The notes beneath the pieces were generated by a model. It made no database searches. It saw only the letters and a list, made by a program, of their open reading frames with translations, and was not told the DNA's origin. This document shows positions 32,831 through 41,455 of a stretch of DNA of 50,335 nucleotides, one piece after another. Source of the stretch: an uncultured Lachnospiraceae bacterium (GTDB taxonomy: Bacteria > Bacillota > Clostridia > Lachnospirales > Lachnospiraceae); assembly GCA_934339365.1 (NCBI GenBank), contig CAKRHW010000015.1, positions 1 to 50,335 of the forward strand. The letters are read 5' to 3'. Made by a program: the position numbers and the translations under genes. Positions within the stretch are counted from its first letter, which is position 1. Each line of letters opens with the position of its first letter.

Positions 32831-34215
32831 ACGAGGGAAAAATAACACAGATTATCGGAGCTGTTTTAGATATCCGGTTTGATGAGGGAGATTTGCCACA
32901 AATTTACGAAGCAGTAGAAATCAAAGGAGAGAACGAACTGACGGCAGAGGTCGCACAGCATTTAGGAGACCGCGTGGTAAGATGTATTGCCATGGGAGCA
33001 ACCGACGGGTTAAAAAGAGGACAGAAGGCAGTTGCTTTAGGAAAATATATTTCAGTTCCGGTTGGAGAGCAGACACTTGGAAGAATTTTTAATGTTTTAG
33101 GAAAGCCATTAGACGGAAAGGGAGAAGTTTTTGGAAAGAAAGAGATGCCGATTCACAGGGAGGCAGTTCCACTCGAAGAACAATCTTCTTCTACAGAAAT
33201 GCTTGAGACAGGAATTAAGGTCATTGATTTGTTGTGTCCTTATCAAAAGGGCGGAAAAATCGGATTATTCGGTGGAGCCGGAGTGGGAAAAACGGTCCTG
33301 ATACAGGAATTAATCCGAAATATTGCAACGGAACATGGTGGATATTCGGTATTTACCGGTGTGGGAGAACGGACCAGAGAAGGGAATGATCTTTATCATG
33401 AAATGCAAACATCAGGTGTATTAGAAAAAACAACGATGGTTTTCGGTCAGATGAATGAGCCGCCGGGAGCCAGAATGAGAGTAGCACTTACCGGACTTAC
33501 TATGGCAGAATATTTCAGAGACCAGGCAGGAAAAGATGTATTGCTTTTTATTGATAACATTTTTCGTTTTACCCAGGCAGGAGCGGAGGTTTCTGCATTA
33601 TTAGGAAGAATGCCATCCGCAGTCGGATATCAGCCCACACTCCAGACAGAAATGGGTGCACTTCAGGAACGAATTACATCTACAAAAAACGGGTCAATTA
33701 CATCTGTTCAGGCGGTTTATGTTCCAGCAGATGATTTAACAGATCCGGCCCCTGCAACGACATTTGCACATCTCGATGCAACAACGGTATTATCTAGAAA
33801 TATTGTAGAGCTTGGAATTTATCCGGCAGTAGATCCACTAGAGTCTACTTCGCGGATTCTTGAGCCACAGATTGTAGGGAAAAAACATTACGAAACGGCA
33901 AGAGGTGTACAGGAAATTCTGCAAAAATATCGGGAATTACAGGATATTATTGCTATCCTGGGTATGGATGAATTGTCCGATGAAGATAAAAAAATTGTAG
34001 AGCGTGCAAGAAAGGTACAAAGATTTCTTTCACAGCCTTTTTTTGTTGCAACACAGTTTAGTGGATTAGAAGGAAGATACGTTTCCGTCGAGGATAATGT
34101 AAATGGATTTGCAGATATTTTACAAGGAACGTATGATGAAATTCCAGAGAGTTATTTTTTAAATGTCGGGAATATAGAAGAAGTCGTGCAAAGATACAGG
34201 GAGAATGTAAAATAA
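32827..34215 (+). CDS. atpD: F-type ATP synthase subunit beta
   Basis: This 462-aa catalytic subunit has Walker A GGAGVGKT at residues 149-156, the catalytic glutamate E181 in GVGERTREGND, Walker B DVLLFIDNIFRF, and the DELSDED loop (the family's DELSEED lever). The start is GTG overlapping the atpG stop. The stop overlaps the atpC start by one base (TAATG). Confidence 0.97.
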   Translation: MNEGKITQIIGAVLDIRFDEGDLPQIYEAVEIKGENELTAEVAQHLGDRVVRCIAMGATDGLKRGQKAVALGKYISVPVGEQTLGRIFNVLGKPLDGKGEVFGKKEMPIHREAVPLEEQSSSTEMLETGIKVIDLLCPYQKGGKIGLFGGAGVGKTVLIQELIRNIATEHGGYSVFTGVGERTREGNDLYHEMQTSGVLEKTTMVFGQMNEPPGARMRVALTGLTMAEYFRDQAGKDVLLFIDNIFRFTQAGAEVSALLGRMPSAVGYQPTLQTEMGALQERITSTKNGSITSVQAVYVPADDLTDPAPATTFAHLDATTVLSRNIVELGIYPAVDPLESTSRILEPQIVGKKHYETARGVQEILQKYRELQDIIAILGMDELSDEDKKIVERARKVQRFLSQPFFVATQFSGLEGRYVSVEDNVNGFADILQGTYDEIPESYFLNVGNIEEVVQRYRENVK

Positions 34216-34484
34216 TGGAAAAAGTGTTTTTATTACGGGTAATTTCGAGTGAGGGAATTTTATTTGAGGGAAACATTCAATTCTTAGAAATGAATACAAG
34301 AGACGGGCAGGTTGGAATTTATGCGGGACATCTGCCACAAATCTACCGGGTAACGAAAGGAAGAATTTCCTTTTTAGAAGACAGGGAGAAAAGGACAGCA
34401 GATGTTGGAAATGGATTTGCAGAAGTTTTGCCGGAAAGATTAACCATACTGGTAAATTATGCATCGTTTGTAAGCGAAACATAG
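34215..34484 (+). CDS. atpC: F-type ATP synthase subunit epsilon, N-terminal domain only
   Basis: The protein has 89 residues against about 130-140 for usual bacterial epsilon. The beta-sandwich domain is complete (LLRVISSEGILFEG, GQVGIYAGHLPQIY, GNGFAEVLPERLTILVN), but the chain stops at FVSET, where the C-terminal helical hairpin would begin. That hairpin is the ATP-dependent inhibitory arm in other species. No further frame continues it downstream. It ends the atp operon. Confidence 0.93.
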   Translation: MEKVFLLRVISSEGILFEGNIQFLEMNTRDGQVGIYAGHLPQIYRVTKGRISFLEDREKRTADVGNGFAEVLPERLTILVNYASFVSET

Positions 34485-34530
34485 AAGGAAAAAAGGTGCG
34501 AAAAAGACGCAAGAGAAACGAAAGATACGA

Positions 34531-34558
34531 TTGCTAAAAACGACGGAAATGGTATAAT
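34531..34558 (+). promoter_or_regulatory. Promoter with extended -10 for the methyltransferase operon
   Basis: TTGCTA at 34531-34536 and TATAAT at 34553-34558 are 16 bases apart, and a TGG directly before gives an extended -10. The expected start near 34565 falls at the foot of the following hairpin. Confidence 0.65.
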
Positions 34559-34564
34559 AGAAAA

Positions 34565-34594
34565 AAAGAGAATCCTGCCTGCAGGATTCTTTTT
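34565..34594 (+). terminator. Terminator at the end of the atp operon
   Basis: AGAATCCTG (34569-34577) pairs with CAGGATTCT (34582-34590), extended by A-T pairs outside, with a T run to 34594. It lies downstream of a promoter, so it may act on both the atp readthrough and the new leader. Confidence 0.75.
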
Positions 34595-34629
34595 GAGCGG
34601 GAACATTCAGGAAGGAAAATAAAAATAGA

Positions 34630-35742
34630 ATGAATTTAGAAGAATTACTTCAGACAATATTTGATGAGAATTTGATACAGATGATTCTTAGTGGACCTAA
34701 AAATGGAGAGATTACTAAGATTAAGATTCGTCCGGTTTTTACGAAAAACAGATTGCTGTTTCAAAGAACAGAATACATAGGGACGAAAGTATTTCATGAG
34801 AATTTGTCTAGAGAACAGATAATCGATGCAGTTAGAAAATGGATCACACAGGATTTTAAACAATGCCAGATTCAGTGTGTAGACAAGAACTATTCTGTTT
34901 TAGTCAGCAAGAAGGGAAAGATTACTATTTCTGCGAAAAAGGGAAAGGGAACAGCTCTTTTGGGTGGAAAAAATGGGATAGATGCAAAAGAACGTCTGTT
35001 GCATAACCGAAAGAAAAAATATTTGCTAGAAGAAGGAGATGCCGTTCCATTTTTGCAGGATTTAGGGGTTATGACGAAGGAAGGAAAGATTGTTCGGACC
35101 AGATATGATAAGTATCGCCAGATGAACCGGTTTTTAGAGTTTATAGAGGATATCGTACCAAAACTAGACAGAGACCGGGAACTTACGATTATTGATTTTG
35201 GCTGCGGCAAATCTTACCTGACATTTGCGATGTATTATTATCTGCATGAAAAACAAAAGTTAGATGTCCGCATTATTGGATTAGACTTAAAAGAAGATGT
35301 GATTATACATTGTAATCAGTTAGCACAAAAATATGGTTACAGGAAATTAAAATTTCTTATGGGTGATATTGCACACTTTGAGGGCGAAACACAGGTAGAT
35401 ATGGTGGTAACACTGCATGCCTGTGATACGGCAACGGATTATGCACTGATGAAAGCAGTCCGCTGGGGAGCAAAGGTTATTTTGTCGGTTCCATGTTGCC
35501 AGCATGAAGTAAATAAGCAGTTGCACAGCGAACTGTTATCTCCGGTTACCGATTATGGTATTTTGAAGGAAAGAATGGCAGCATTGATTACAGACGGACT
35601 TCGTGCTAAAAAGTTAGAAGCAAGTGGATATGATACACAGATTTTAGAATTTGTGGATATGGAACATACACCGAAGAATCTGCTGATTCGTGCAGTAAAA
35701 AATGATAAAAAGAAGAGGACATCAGAAAGGTCCATGCCATGA
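34630..35742 (+). CDS. Class I SAM-dependent methyltransferase (METTL25-like fold family)
   Basis: The 370-aa protein has an N-terminal region of about 130 residues without a clear match and then a Rossmann methyltransferase domain: SAM motif IIDFGCGKSYLTFA, acidic GLDLKED, MGDIAHF, VTLHACDTATDYAL and LSVPCCQHEV. The HACDTATD and PCCQHE pair marks the Methyltransf_32-type group that includes METTL25-like proteins. The substrate is unknown; a nucleic acid or ribosomal target is a guess. It opens a group with the unknown membrane-anchored protein and the diguanylate cyclase, with gaps of 58 and 53 bases. Confidence 0.83.
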   Translation: MNLEELLQTIFDENLIQMILSGPKNGEITKIKIRPVFTKNRLLFQRTEYIGTKVFHENLSREQIIDAVRKWITQDFKQCQIQCVDKNYSVLVSKKGKITISAKKGKGTALLGGKNGIDAKERLLHNRKKKYLLEEGDAVPFLQDLGVMTKEGKIVRTRYDKYRQMNRFLEFIEDIVPKLDRDRELTIIDFGCGKSYLTFAMYYYLHEKQKLDVRIIGLDLKEDVIIHCNQLAQKYGYRKLKFLMGDIAHFEGETQVDMVVTLHACDTATDYALMKAVRWGAKVILSVPCCQHEVNKQLHSELLSPVTDYGILKERMAALITDGLRAKKLEASGYDTQILEFVDMEHTPKNLLIRAVKNDKKKRTSERSMP

Positions 35743-35800
35743 TGGATGAGATGCAGATTCAGCCAACCATATGGAGAGAGGATCAGGAAGGAAAAAGTGA

Positions 35801-37945
35801 ATGAAGCGTTATTTGGGGAAAGCAGCCGTATTGTTCGGGATATTTATACTCGTGTTAGGTGTTTACGGATTCACAGTTTACAAAGATAATGTTCGAATCA
35901 GCGAAAAAGAAAGCAAGCTGATGGGAACATCCACATTGCCTGTGGTACATAATGTTATTGATGGGTATGCGATTAATGAACTGCATGGATATACTATGGA
36001 TATGGATCGGGCATTTATGAGAGAAATCGTCACTCCTGTGGCAGAAGATGGAATGGTGGAATTTGATGTGACACCGTACCAGTGCAATATTATTGGAATG
36101 GAATATGAGGTATATGATTACCAGACACAGAAGATATTGGCGAATGAAAAGATTGAGAACTGGGAGAAGAAAAAAAATAATTTAAAGGCAAAGGTTTCTA
36201 TGTCAGGGTTAAAGGCAGATAAGGAATATGCATTAAAGTTAATATTGACAACAGAAGAACAGACAAAGATTCAGTATGATTCCCTTTTAAAAAGAGAAGA
36301 TAATCAGAATATAGAGAAAGTACTGGCATTTACAAAGGAATATTCAAAATCGACATTAGATTATGAGAAAGCAGCGAATTTTGTAATTCCGTATATCGAA
36401 CCGAAGGCAGATAATCCAAATACCAATTTAGGAAATGTGGATATTACTTCTTCTCTTCGTCAGCTGACTTATCAGGGACTCGACGTCAGCAGAGTAACAG
36501 AACCATCCGTTTCTATTTCTGAGATGACAAAAGAGGCCACTTGTGTTGTAATGAAATATCGTGTGAAAGCAAAGAATGAATACGATACGGAAGAAGAATA
36601 TCAGATTGCAGAATATTACCGGGTTGCAATTCATAATGGCGGAACGTATTTAACTTCTTACCATCGAACCATGGATCAGAGATATAATCCAGATACCGCA
36701 AATACCAATACCAAAAAAATGAATTTAGGAATTGACAGTGATTTACAGGTAGATTATTTAACGAGCGAGAGTAATAATTATATTGCATTTGTAAATAATC
36801 AGAACCTGTATATGATGGATATTCATGATAATGAAGTTACGGAAGCTTTTACATTTGAAGCAGATGAAACAGATGGAATACGGGAAAATTATGATCAGCA
36901 TGGAATCAAGATTATCAGCGTAAGTGATACAGGAGATATCGATTTTCTTGTGTATGGATATATGAACCGGGGAGAACATGAAGGCAAATCCGGTGTGACA
37001 TTATATCATTATAATAAGAGTCAGAATATTGTAGAAGAAAAGATTTATATTCCATCTACGAAACCGTATGAGGTATTAAAAGAAGTAATTGGAAAATTAT
37101 GCTATATTTCAAAACGGCAGATTATGTATCTCTATATGGATAATAGTATTTACTCTGTAGATCTGGCAGGAAAGGAATATGTGGAAGTAGTAGGCAATCT
37201 GAAAAAACAGGATTTTGCAATTAGTTCCGATGGAAAAAATATTGCCTGGATTCAAAATGATACCATACGTATTCTGAATTTAGATGATGGAAGCGAAGGA
37301 AGCGTGCCGGCAAGTAAAGGCAAGCGGTTAGTTCCATTAGGGTTTATTGGAGAAGATATCGTATATGGAACAGCCAGTCAGAAAAACGTATATTTAGACC
37401 GGTATGGTGATGAAACAATACTGATGGATAATGTTAAAATTGTAAATACAAAAGAGATGAAGACATCGAAGACTTATCAGAAAAAGGGTTCTTACATTGT
37501 AGATGTTGCTGTTTCTGATGCAATGTTAGATATTACATTGTGTAAAAAGGTAAGTAAATCTGTAAATGGCATTGGATATAAAGTAACCGGACATGATCAG
37601 GTATTAAATAATATTGAGACAAAACAGGCAGCTGTTACGACAGGAACTTTGGTGACAGATTTGAAACAGACACAAATGGTTATTTTCTATGCATCGAATG
37701 TGATTAGTGAAGATGCAACCAAACTTGTAAAACCAGAGGAAATCCGGACCGATGCAGGCAATGCATTAAGCATTAAAAATGAAGACCGGGAAGATCAAAA
37801 TTATTATGTGTATGCAGAGCAGTCTCTTTTAGGAATTTATTCTAGTCAGGCAAAGGCAAAGGATTTAGCAGTGGAAAAGAAGGGTGTTGTGACCGATGGC
37901 AAGGGAATACGAATATATGGATATGAGGAAAAATTTAACAGATAA
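35801..37945 (+). CDS. Membrane-anchored extracellular protein of unknown function (714 aa)
   Basis: A single N-terminal hydrophobic helix (KAAVLFGIFILVLGVYGFTV, residues 7-26) should anchor a large outside domain. The region 40-200 reads as beta strands (VEFDVTPYQCNIIGMEYEVY). From about 320 the sequence has recurring short motifs typical of a beta-propeller (YIAFVNNQNLYMMDI, QIMYLYMDNSIYSVDL, AWIQNDTIRILNLDDG, DIVYGTASQKNVYL). The last 50 residues look like an SPOR-type or small alpha-beta fold (YYVYAEQSLLGIYSSQAKAK). I recognise no enzymatic motif. The ribosome site AGGAAGGAAAAAG precedes ATG. Its place between a methyltransferase and a GGDEF protein gives no firm role. Confidence 0.75.
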   Translation: MKRYLGKAAVLFGIFILVLGVYGFTVYKDNVRISEKESKLMGTSTLPVVHNVIDGYAINELHGYTMDMDRAFMREIVTPVAEDGMVEFDVTPYQCNIIGMEYEVYDYQTQKILANEKIENWEKKKNNLKAKVSMSGLKADKEYALKLILTTEEQTKIQYDSLLKREDNQNIEKVLAFTKEYSKSTLDYEKAANFVIPYIEPKADNPNTNLGNVDITSSLRQLTYQGLDVSRVTEPSVSISEMTKEATCVVMKYRVKAKNEYDTEEEYQIAEYYRVAIHNGGTYLTSYHRTMDQRYNPDTANTNTKKMNLGIDSDLQVDYLTSESNNYIAFVNNQNLYMMDIHDNEVTEAFTFEADETDGIRENYDQHGIKIISVSDTGDIDFLVYGYMNRGEHEGKSGVTLYHYNKSQNIVEEKIYIPSTKPYEVLKEVIGKLCYISKRQIMYLYMDNSIYSVDLAGKEYVEVVGNLKKQDFAISSDGKNIAWIQNDTIRILNLDDGSEGSVPASKGKRLVPLGFIGEDIVYGTASQKNVYLDRYGDETILMDNVKIVNTKEMKTSKTYQKKGSYIVDVAVSDAMLDITLCKKVSKSVNGIGYKVTGHDQVLNNIETKQAAVTTGTLVTDLKQTQMVIFYASNVISEDATKLVKPEEIRTDAGNALSIKNEDREDQNYYVYAEQSLLGIYSSQAKAKDLAVEKKGVVTDGKGIRIYGYEEKFNR

Positions 37946-37998
37946 AGAGAAAAATGGGAGTTGTAACGAGTAAAAAAGGATAGGATAAGGAGAGGTTA

Positions 37999-39084
37999 GT
38001 GAAAACGCAAAAAAATAATAATGTATTGAACCGGGTTACAAAAACAGAGTATGATGAATGGAACCAGATTACATTTAAAGCATTTTATAAGATATGGATA
38101 GTAGTCTTTGTAATTGAAGTATTTTTATTTTTATTCTTTAAACCCAATGCAGAATGTGGAAGGTTAAGATATTTCTGGTTATTTATTATCAAACCAAGTG
38201 GAATGCAGGAAATCGCCTTACTGATTGTACTAGGAATCACTAAGATAGAACGGAAGGTTTATTATAAAAGAGAGATGTTTTTAGGGACCATTATTTTAAT
38301 CAGCATTTTTGCCGCTTCCGCAATATGGATTCATACCAGTGTACAGTTGATGTCGATGCTTTTGATGTTGCCATTGATTATTACAACCTTGTACAAGGAC
38401 AAGACACTTACCTGGCTGCAGCTTTTGATTTGTGTTATGATTTATGCATTAAAAGAATTGTATTTTTATCCGCATACCCCATATTTTCCGCCATTGAACA
38501 GTTTTATTAATGTAACTATATTTTGTGGAAGTATTTTTGTAGAATTATTTTTGATTCAACATGTACAAGATTATGTGGGAATTATGGAGAAAAGGGCAAA
38601 TAGAGATTCCATGACAGGTTTGTACAATCATAAGGTTTTTTATGAGGAACTAGAAGAGGAATATGCATGGTGTAAAAAGAATAAAAAAACATTTTCATTG
38701 ATTGTTATGGATATTGATTTCTTTAAGAAGATTAATGATACATACGGACATGCATTTGGAGATGAAGTAATCTGTAAAGTGGCAGAGATTATGAAAGGAT
38801 TAGAACAATCTTGTTTTTGTGCCAGATATGGAGGGGAAGAATTTGCAATTATCCTTCATGATATGGAAATCAGGCAGGCAGCAGAACTTGCAGAAGAAAT
38901 CAGGGCTGCATTTGAGCAGGAGATTTTTGAGACACAAGAGGGAGATAAGAGTTTTGCCATTAGCGTAGGTGTGGCAGAAAGTAATCAGAATTGCCAAAAA
39001 GGAAAAGATGTATTTGTACAGGCAGATGACCGGCTATATCTGGCAAAACAAAATGGAAGAAATCAGGTATGTTGGAATAGCTAA
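37999..39084 (+). CDS. Membrane diguanylate cyclase (GGDEF)
   Basis: This protein is predicted to make cyclic di-GMP from two GTP. It has 361 aa with six hydrophobic segments in residues 28-195 and a C-terminal GGDEF domain from about 197. The domain start DSMTGLYNHKVF, metal site MDIDFFKKINDTYGHAFGD and active site GGEEF at 278-282 are intact. The RxxD inhibitory site five residues upstream is missing (SCFCARYGG), so product inhibition by that route is not expected. The start is GTG after AAGGAGAGG. The membrane part resembles the multi-pass sensors common in Clostridia; its signal is unknown. Confidence 0.9.
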   Translation: MKTQKNNNVLNRVTKTEYDEWNQITFKAFYKIWIVVFVIEVFLFLFFKPNAECGRLRYFWLFIIKPSGMQEIALLIVLGITKIERKVYYKREMFLGTIILISIFAASAIWIHTSVQLMSMLLMLPLIITTLYKDKTLTWLQLLICVMIYALKELYFYPHTPYFPPLNSFINVTIFCGSIFVELFLIQHVQDYVGIMEKRANRDSMTGLYNHKVFYEELEEEYAWCKKNKKTFSLIVMDIDFFKKINDTYGHAFGDEVICKVAEIMKGLEQSCFCARYGGEEFAIILHDMEIRQAAELAEEIRAAFEQEIFETQEGDKSFAISVGVAESNQNCQKGKDVFVQADDRLYLAKQNGRNQVCWNS

Positions 39085-39193
39085 AAAAGAGACAGTTCCC
39101 TGGGTAATCAGGGAACTGTCTCTTTTCATTCAGGTATTCAGTTTCTTCCATCGAAATATTCTGGCGTAATGTTTTTTCTAAAAAATCCTTCAT
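38960..39193 (-). CDS. Possible small or remnant reading frame with good ribosome site
   Basis: On the minus strand an ATG at 39193 follows AAAAAGGTGATATT and reads MKDFLEKTLRQNISMEETEY over a plausible amphipathic, acidic start. After about 30 codons the frame runs into the bidirectional terminator and then into the 3' end of the cyclase gene in antisense, where it no longer looks protein-like. It may be the 5' remnant of a lost gene or a very small gene in an unusual arrangement. A 17-bp perfect palindrome lies just upstream. I do not recognise the protein. Confidence 0.3.
   Translation of the reverse strand: MKDFLEKTLRQNISMEETEYLNEKRQFPDYPGNCLFFSYSNIPDFFHFVLPDIAGHLPVQIHLFLFGNSDYFLPHLR
39083..39126. 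terminator. Bidirectional terminator after the GGDEF gene
   Basis: Bases 39085-39102 pair perfectly with 39109-39126 (18 bp, loop GGTAAT). The plus strand ends in CTCTTTTC, and the minus strand ends in a run of six T at 39083-39088, so it can stop transcription from both sides. Confidence 0.85.
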
Positions 39194-39203
39194 AATATCA
39201 CCT

Positions 39204-39242
39204 TTTTAAAATTGTAACATATTTTATGTTACAATTTTAAAA
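39204..39242. promoter_or_regulatory. Perfect 17-bp inverted repeat (operator-like)
   Basis: Bases 39204-39220 and 39226-39242 are exact reverse complements around ATTTT; the core is TTGTAACAT with its mirror ATGTTACAA. It ends 10 bases before the start codon of the minus-strand frame at 39193 and covers its leader. The symmetry suggests a repressor site or an RNA hairpin. Confidence 0.6.
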
Positions 39243-39272
39243 TAACATATTTATTTACGAAAATCAATTGCT

Positions 39273-39305
39273 AATAAAAGAGAAAGGCGAGAAATCTCGC
39301 CTTCC
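39273..39305 (-). terminator. Terminator of the M29 aminopeptidase gene
   Basis: On the minus strand AAGGCGAGA and TCTCGCCTT (39284-39292 with 39295-39303) form a 9-bp stem followed by TCTCTTTTATT. Confidence 0.7.
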
Positions 39306-39310
39306 AATTA

Positions 39311-40426
39311 TTATTTTAAATTTTCAGGATTGAGTCCTTCTAATTCCTGAAGTACAAATCTTCCGTCTTTACGAATTAGAACATCATCAAAATAAATTTC
39401 TCCACCGCCATATTCTGGGCGCTGGATGCATACTAAATCCCAGTGAATAGAAGAACTATTTCCATTTGGAGCTTCTTTGTAACACATACCAGGTGTGAAA
39501 TGGAAAGAGCCGGAAATCTTTTCATCAAATAAGATATCTTTCATAGGTGTTAAAATATAAGGGTTTACACCCAGAGCAAATTCGCCTACATAACGGGCCC
39601 CTTCGTCTGTATCAAAAATTTGATTGATTCGGTCTGTATCATTTGCAACGGCATCTATAATCTTTCCGTCTTTGAAAGTCAGACTAATATTTTCAAAAGT
39701 AAATCCCTGCATAACAGAAGGTGTATTATAAGTAAGTGTTCCATTAATAGAAGTACGAACAGGTGCAGTATATACTTCTCCATCAGGAATGTTACAGCTT
39801 CCGGCACAAGGAATGGCTGGAATATTCTTAATAGAAAAAGTAAGGTCAGTACCAGGTCCTTTAATCTGAACTTTATCGGTACGGTTCATTAAGTCTACTA
39901 ATGGCTGCATAGCATCGGCCATTTTAGAGTAATCCAAATTGCATACATTAAAATAAAAATCCTGAAATGATTCAACACTTGTTCCGTTCAGCTGTGCCAT
40001 AGAATCATTTGGGTAACGGAGAACGACCCATTTGGTCTTTGGAACACGAATGTCATGGTGAACCGGTGTGGAATACAGATTTTCATACATCTGCATTTTT
40101 TCAGCAGGTACATCAGAAAGCTCAGAAATGTTGTCGGCACCACGAACACCAACATAACAGTCCATTGCAGACATTTCCTCGGCATCAAACTTTGCCATCA
40201 TTTTTAATTGCTCTTCTGTGCAGTTTAAAAGTAATTCACGTTGTAGCTGTGTATCCGTATAATGTACAAAAGGTAATCCCTGAGCAGCATATACTTCCTT
40301 GACAAGTTGTCGGGCAAGATCTCTGGTAGAAGCTCCAAAGTGATGGATATAAACCTTCTCACCAGGTTGTACTTTCATTGAATAATTTACAAGATTATGT
40401 GCTAATGTTTTAATTCTTTCATCCAT
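39311..40426 (-). CDS. Aminopeptidase, M29 family
   Basis: This cytoplasmic metal-dependent aminopeptidase has 371 aa. M29 enzymes (AmpS, PepS, aminopeptidase T) use two metals held by glutamates, histidines and an aspartate. Visible here are IPDGEVYTAP with the first glutamate, EFALGVNP with the second, and HFTPGMCY and SSSIHWD with the histidines and aspartate. The N-terminal MDERIKTLAHNLVNYSMKV is typical. The start ATG at 40426 is used because GGAGGAAG lies 9-10 bases upstream; the TTG six codons earlier would overlap it. The chain is slightly shorter than the usual 410. Confidence 0.92.
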   Translation of the reverse strand: MDERIKTLAHNLVNYSMKVQPGEKVYIHHFGASTRDLARQLVKEVYAAQGLPFVHYTDTQLQRELLLNCTEEQLKMMAKFDAEEMSAMDCYVGVRGADNISELSDVPAEKMQMYENLYSTPVHHDIRVPKTKWVVLRYPNDSMAQLNGTSVESFQDFYFNVCNLDYSKMADAMQPLVDLMNRTDKVQIKGPGTDLTFSIKNIPAIPCAGSCNIPDGEVYTAPVRTSINGTLTYNTPSVMQGFTFENISLTFKDGKIIDAVANDTDRINQIFDTDEGARYVGEFALGVNPYILTPMKDILFDEKISGSFHFTPGMCYKEAPNGNSSSIHWDLVCIQRPEYGGGEIYFDDVLIRKDGRFVLQELEGLNPENLK

Positions 40427-40490
40427 AAAAAATACTTCCTCCAATTCAAAAATTCATTTCATGCAAACAATGCATCATGTATTATATACA

Positions 40491-40519
40491 AGTTTAAAGG
40501 AATCATGCTAAATTGTCAA
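40491..40519 (-). promoter_or_regulatory. Probable promoter of the M29 aminopeptidase gene
   Basis: On the minus strand TTGACA (40514-40519) and TAAACT (40491-40496) are 17 bases apart, the same pair of boxes as at metG. A TATAAT lies further downstream at 40481-40486. Confidence 0.5.
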
Positions 40520-40612
40520 ATAAGGGACTGACTTTAGGATAATAAAAATTGATCCCTTGCTAGAGAAAATGAAATGTTTTATCTTGAAAATATATTGTGC
40601 TTTTGATGTAGT

Positions 40613-41455
40613 ATGTTACTATATCATAAGATGAATTGTAATAACAACTTATATATTAAGAAATTACCTTGTACAGTTTCTTTACAGGTAAATGGACAGA
40701 AGAAAGATTATACCATAACAGGTGTTATTTCAAATTATTCTTCGATGTTGTCAGTAGGAGAAGAACTGACCATTGATACGAGTGTTTATCCATCTATTAT
40801 TTCTGGTAAAAAGGTAACAAACGAAGGAAATATATCCTTAGTAATCAAGCAGAAAAAAATAAATTACAGGACAGCCAATGAAGAGAGTCTGTCTCTTGCC
40901 GGAAAGCTTATAGATATGGAACCTACAGTTGAAAATATAAGTATAAATGAAAAATTATATGGCAAAGGATATATGGATAATGCAGATATGATATATTTGA
41001 AAATAGCATATCAGATTATTTTAAATGTGTTACTTGTATTAGCACAGATTATGGTAATTCGTTATTTTCTGCTTAAAAATAAGAAGATATTTTCGTTATT
41101 TCAGGCTTTTGGATTATCTGAAATTCAAAAAAAATATTGTATGGCAGGATTCATAGGAAGTAATCTATTGTGTTCGTTTCTTATAAGTGCAATTATAACA
41201 GTTCAGACTGGAAAACTATTTTTTAATCGGATGTTTGAAGGATACAATGGGTATTATTTTAGTGCTTTTAAGAAATGCGCAATTATTGAAATCGTAGTAA
41301 TTGTTCTAATTGTTTTAGTAATTGCTTTCTCTGATTTGGGTCAGAAACAAGAAACATCCGTTATGGAAACAATGAATGCGACTACAATTCACAAAAGAAA
41401 ATATGCATTTAGAAAAATTAAAGAAACGGATGCCGGAAGAAGCAAAGAAATATAA
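40613..41455 (+). pseudogene. FtsX-type ABC permease fragment, N-terminus missing
   Basis: The frame begins right after a stop codon with no ribosome site. It encodes part of the outer domain of an ABC permease (LQVNGQKKDYTITGVISNYS) and then three membrane helices (about 128-150, 175-198, 222-242). The FtsX core motif is present as FSLFQAFGLSEIQKKY. The first membrane helix and start of the usual permease are absent. It ends at 41455 in a region where the next frame, in another phase, carries the following part of the same kind of protein. I read the two as one decayed permease gene of the peptide-export or bacitracin-resistance type, with no ATPase gene nearby. Confidence 0.7.
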
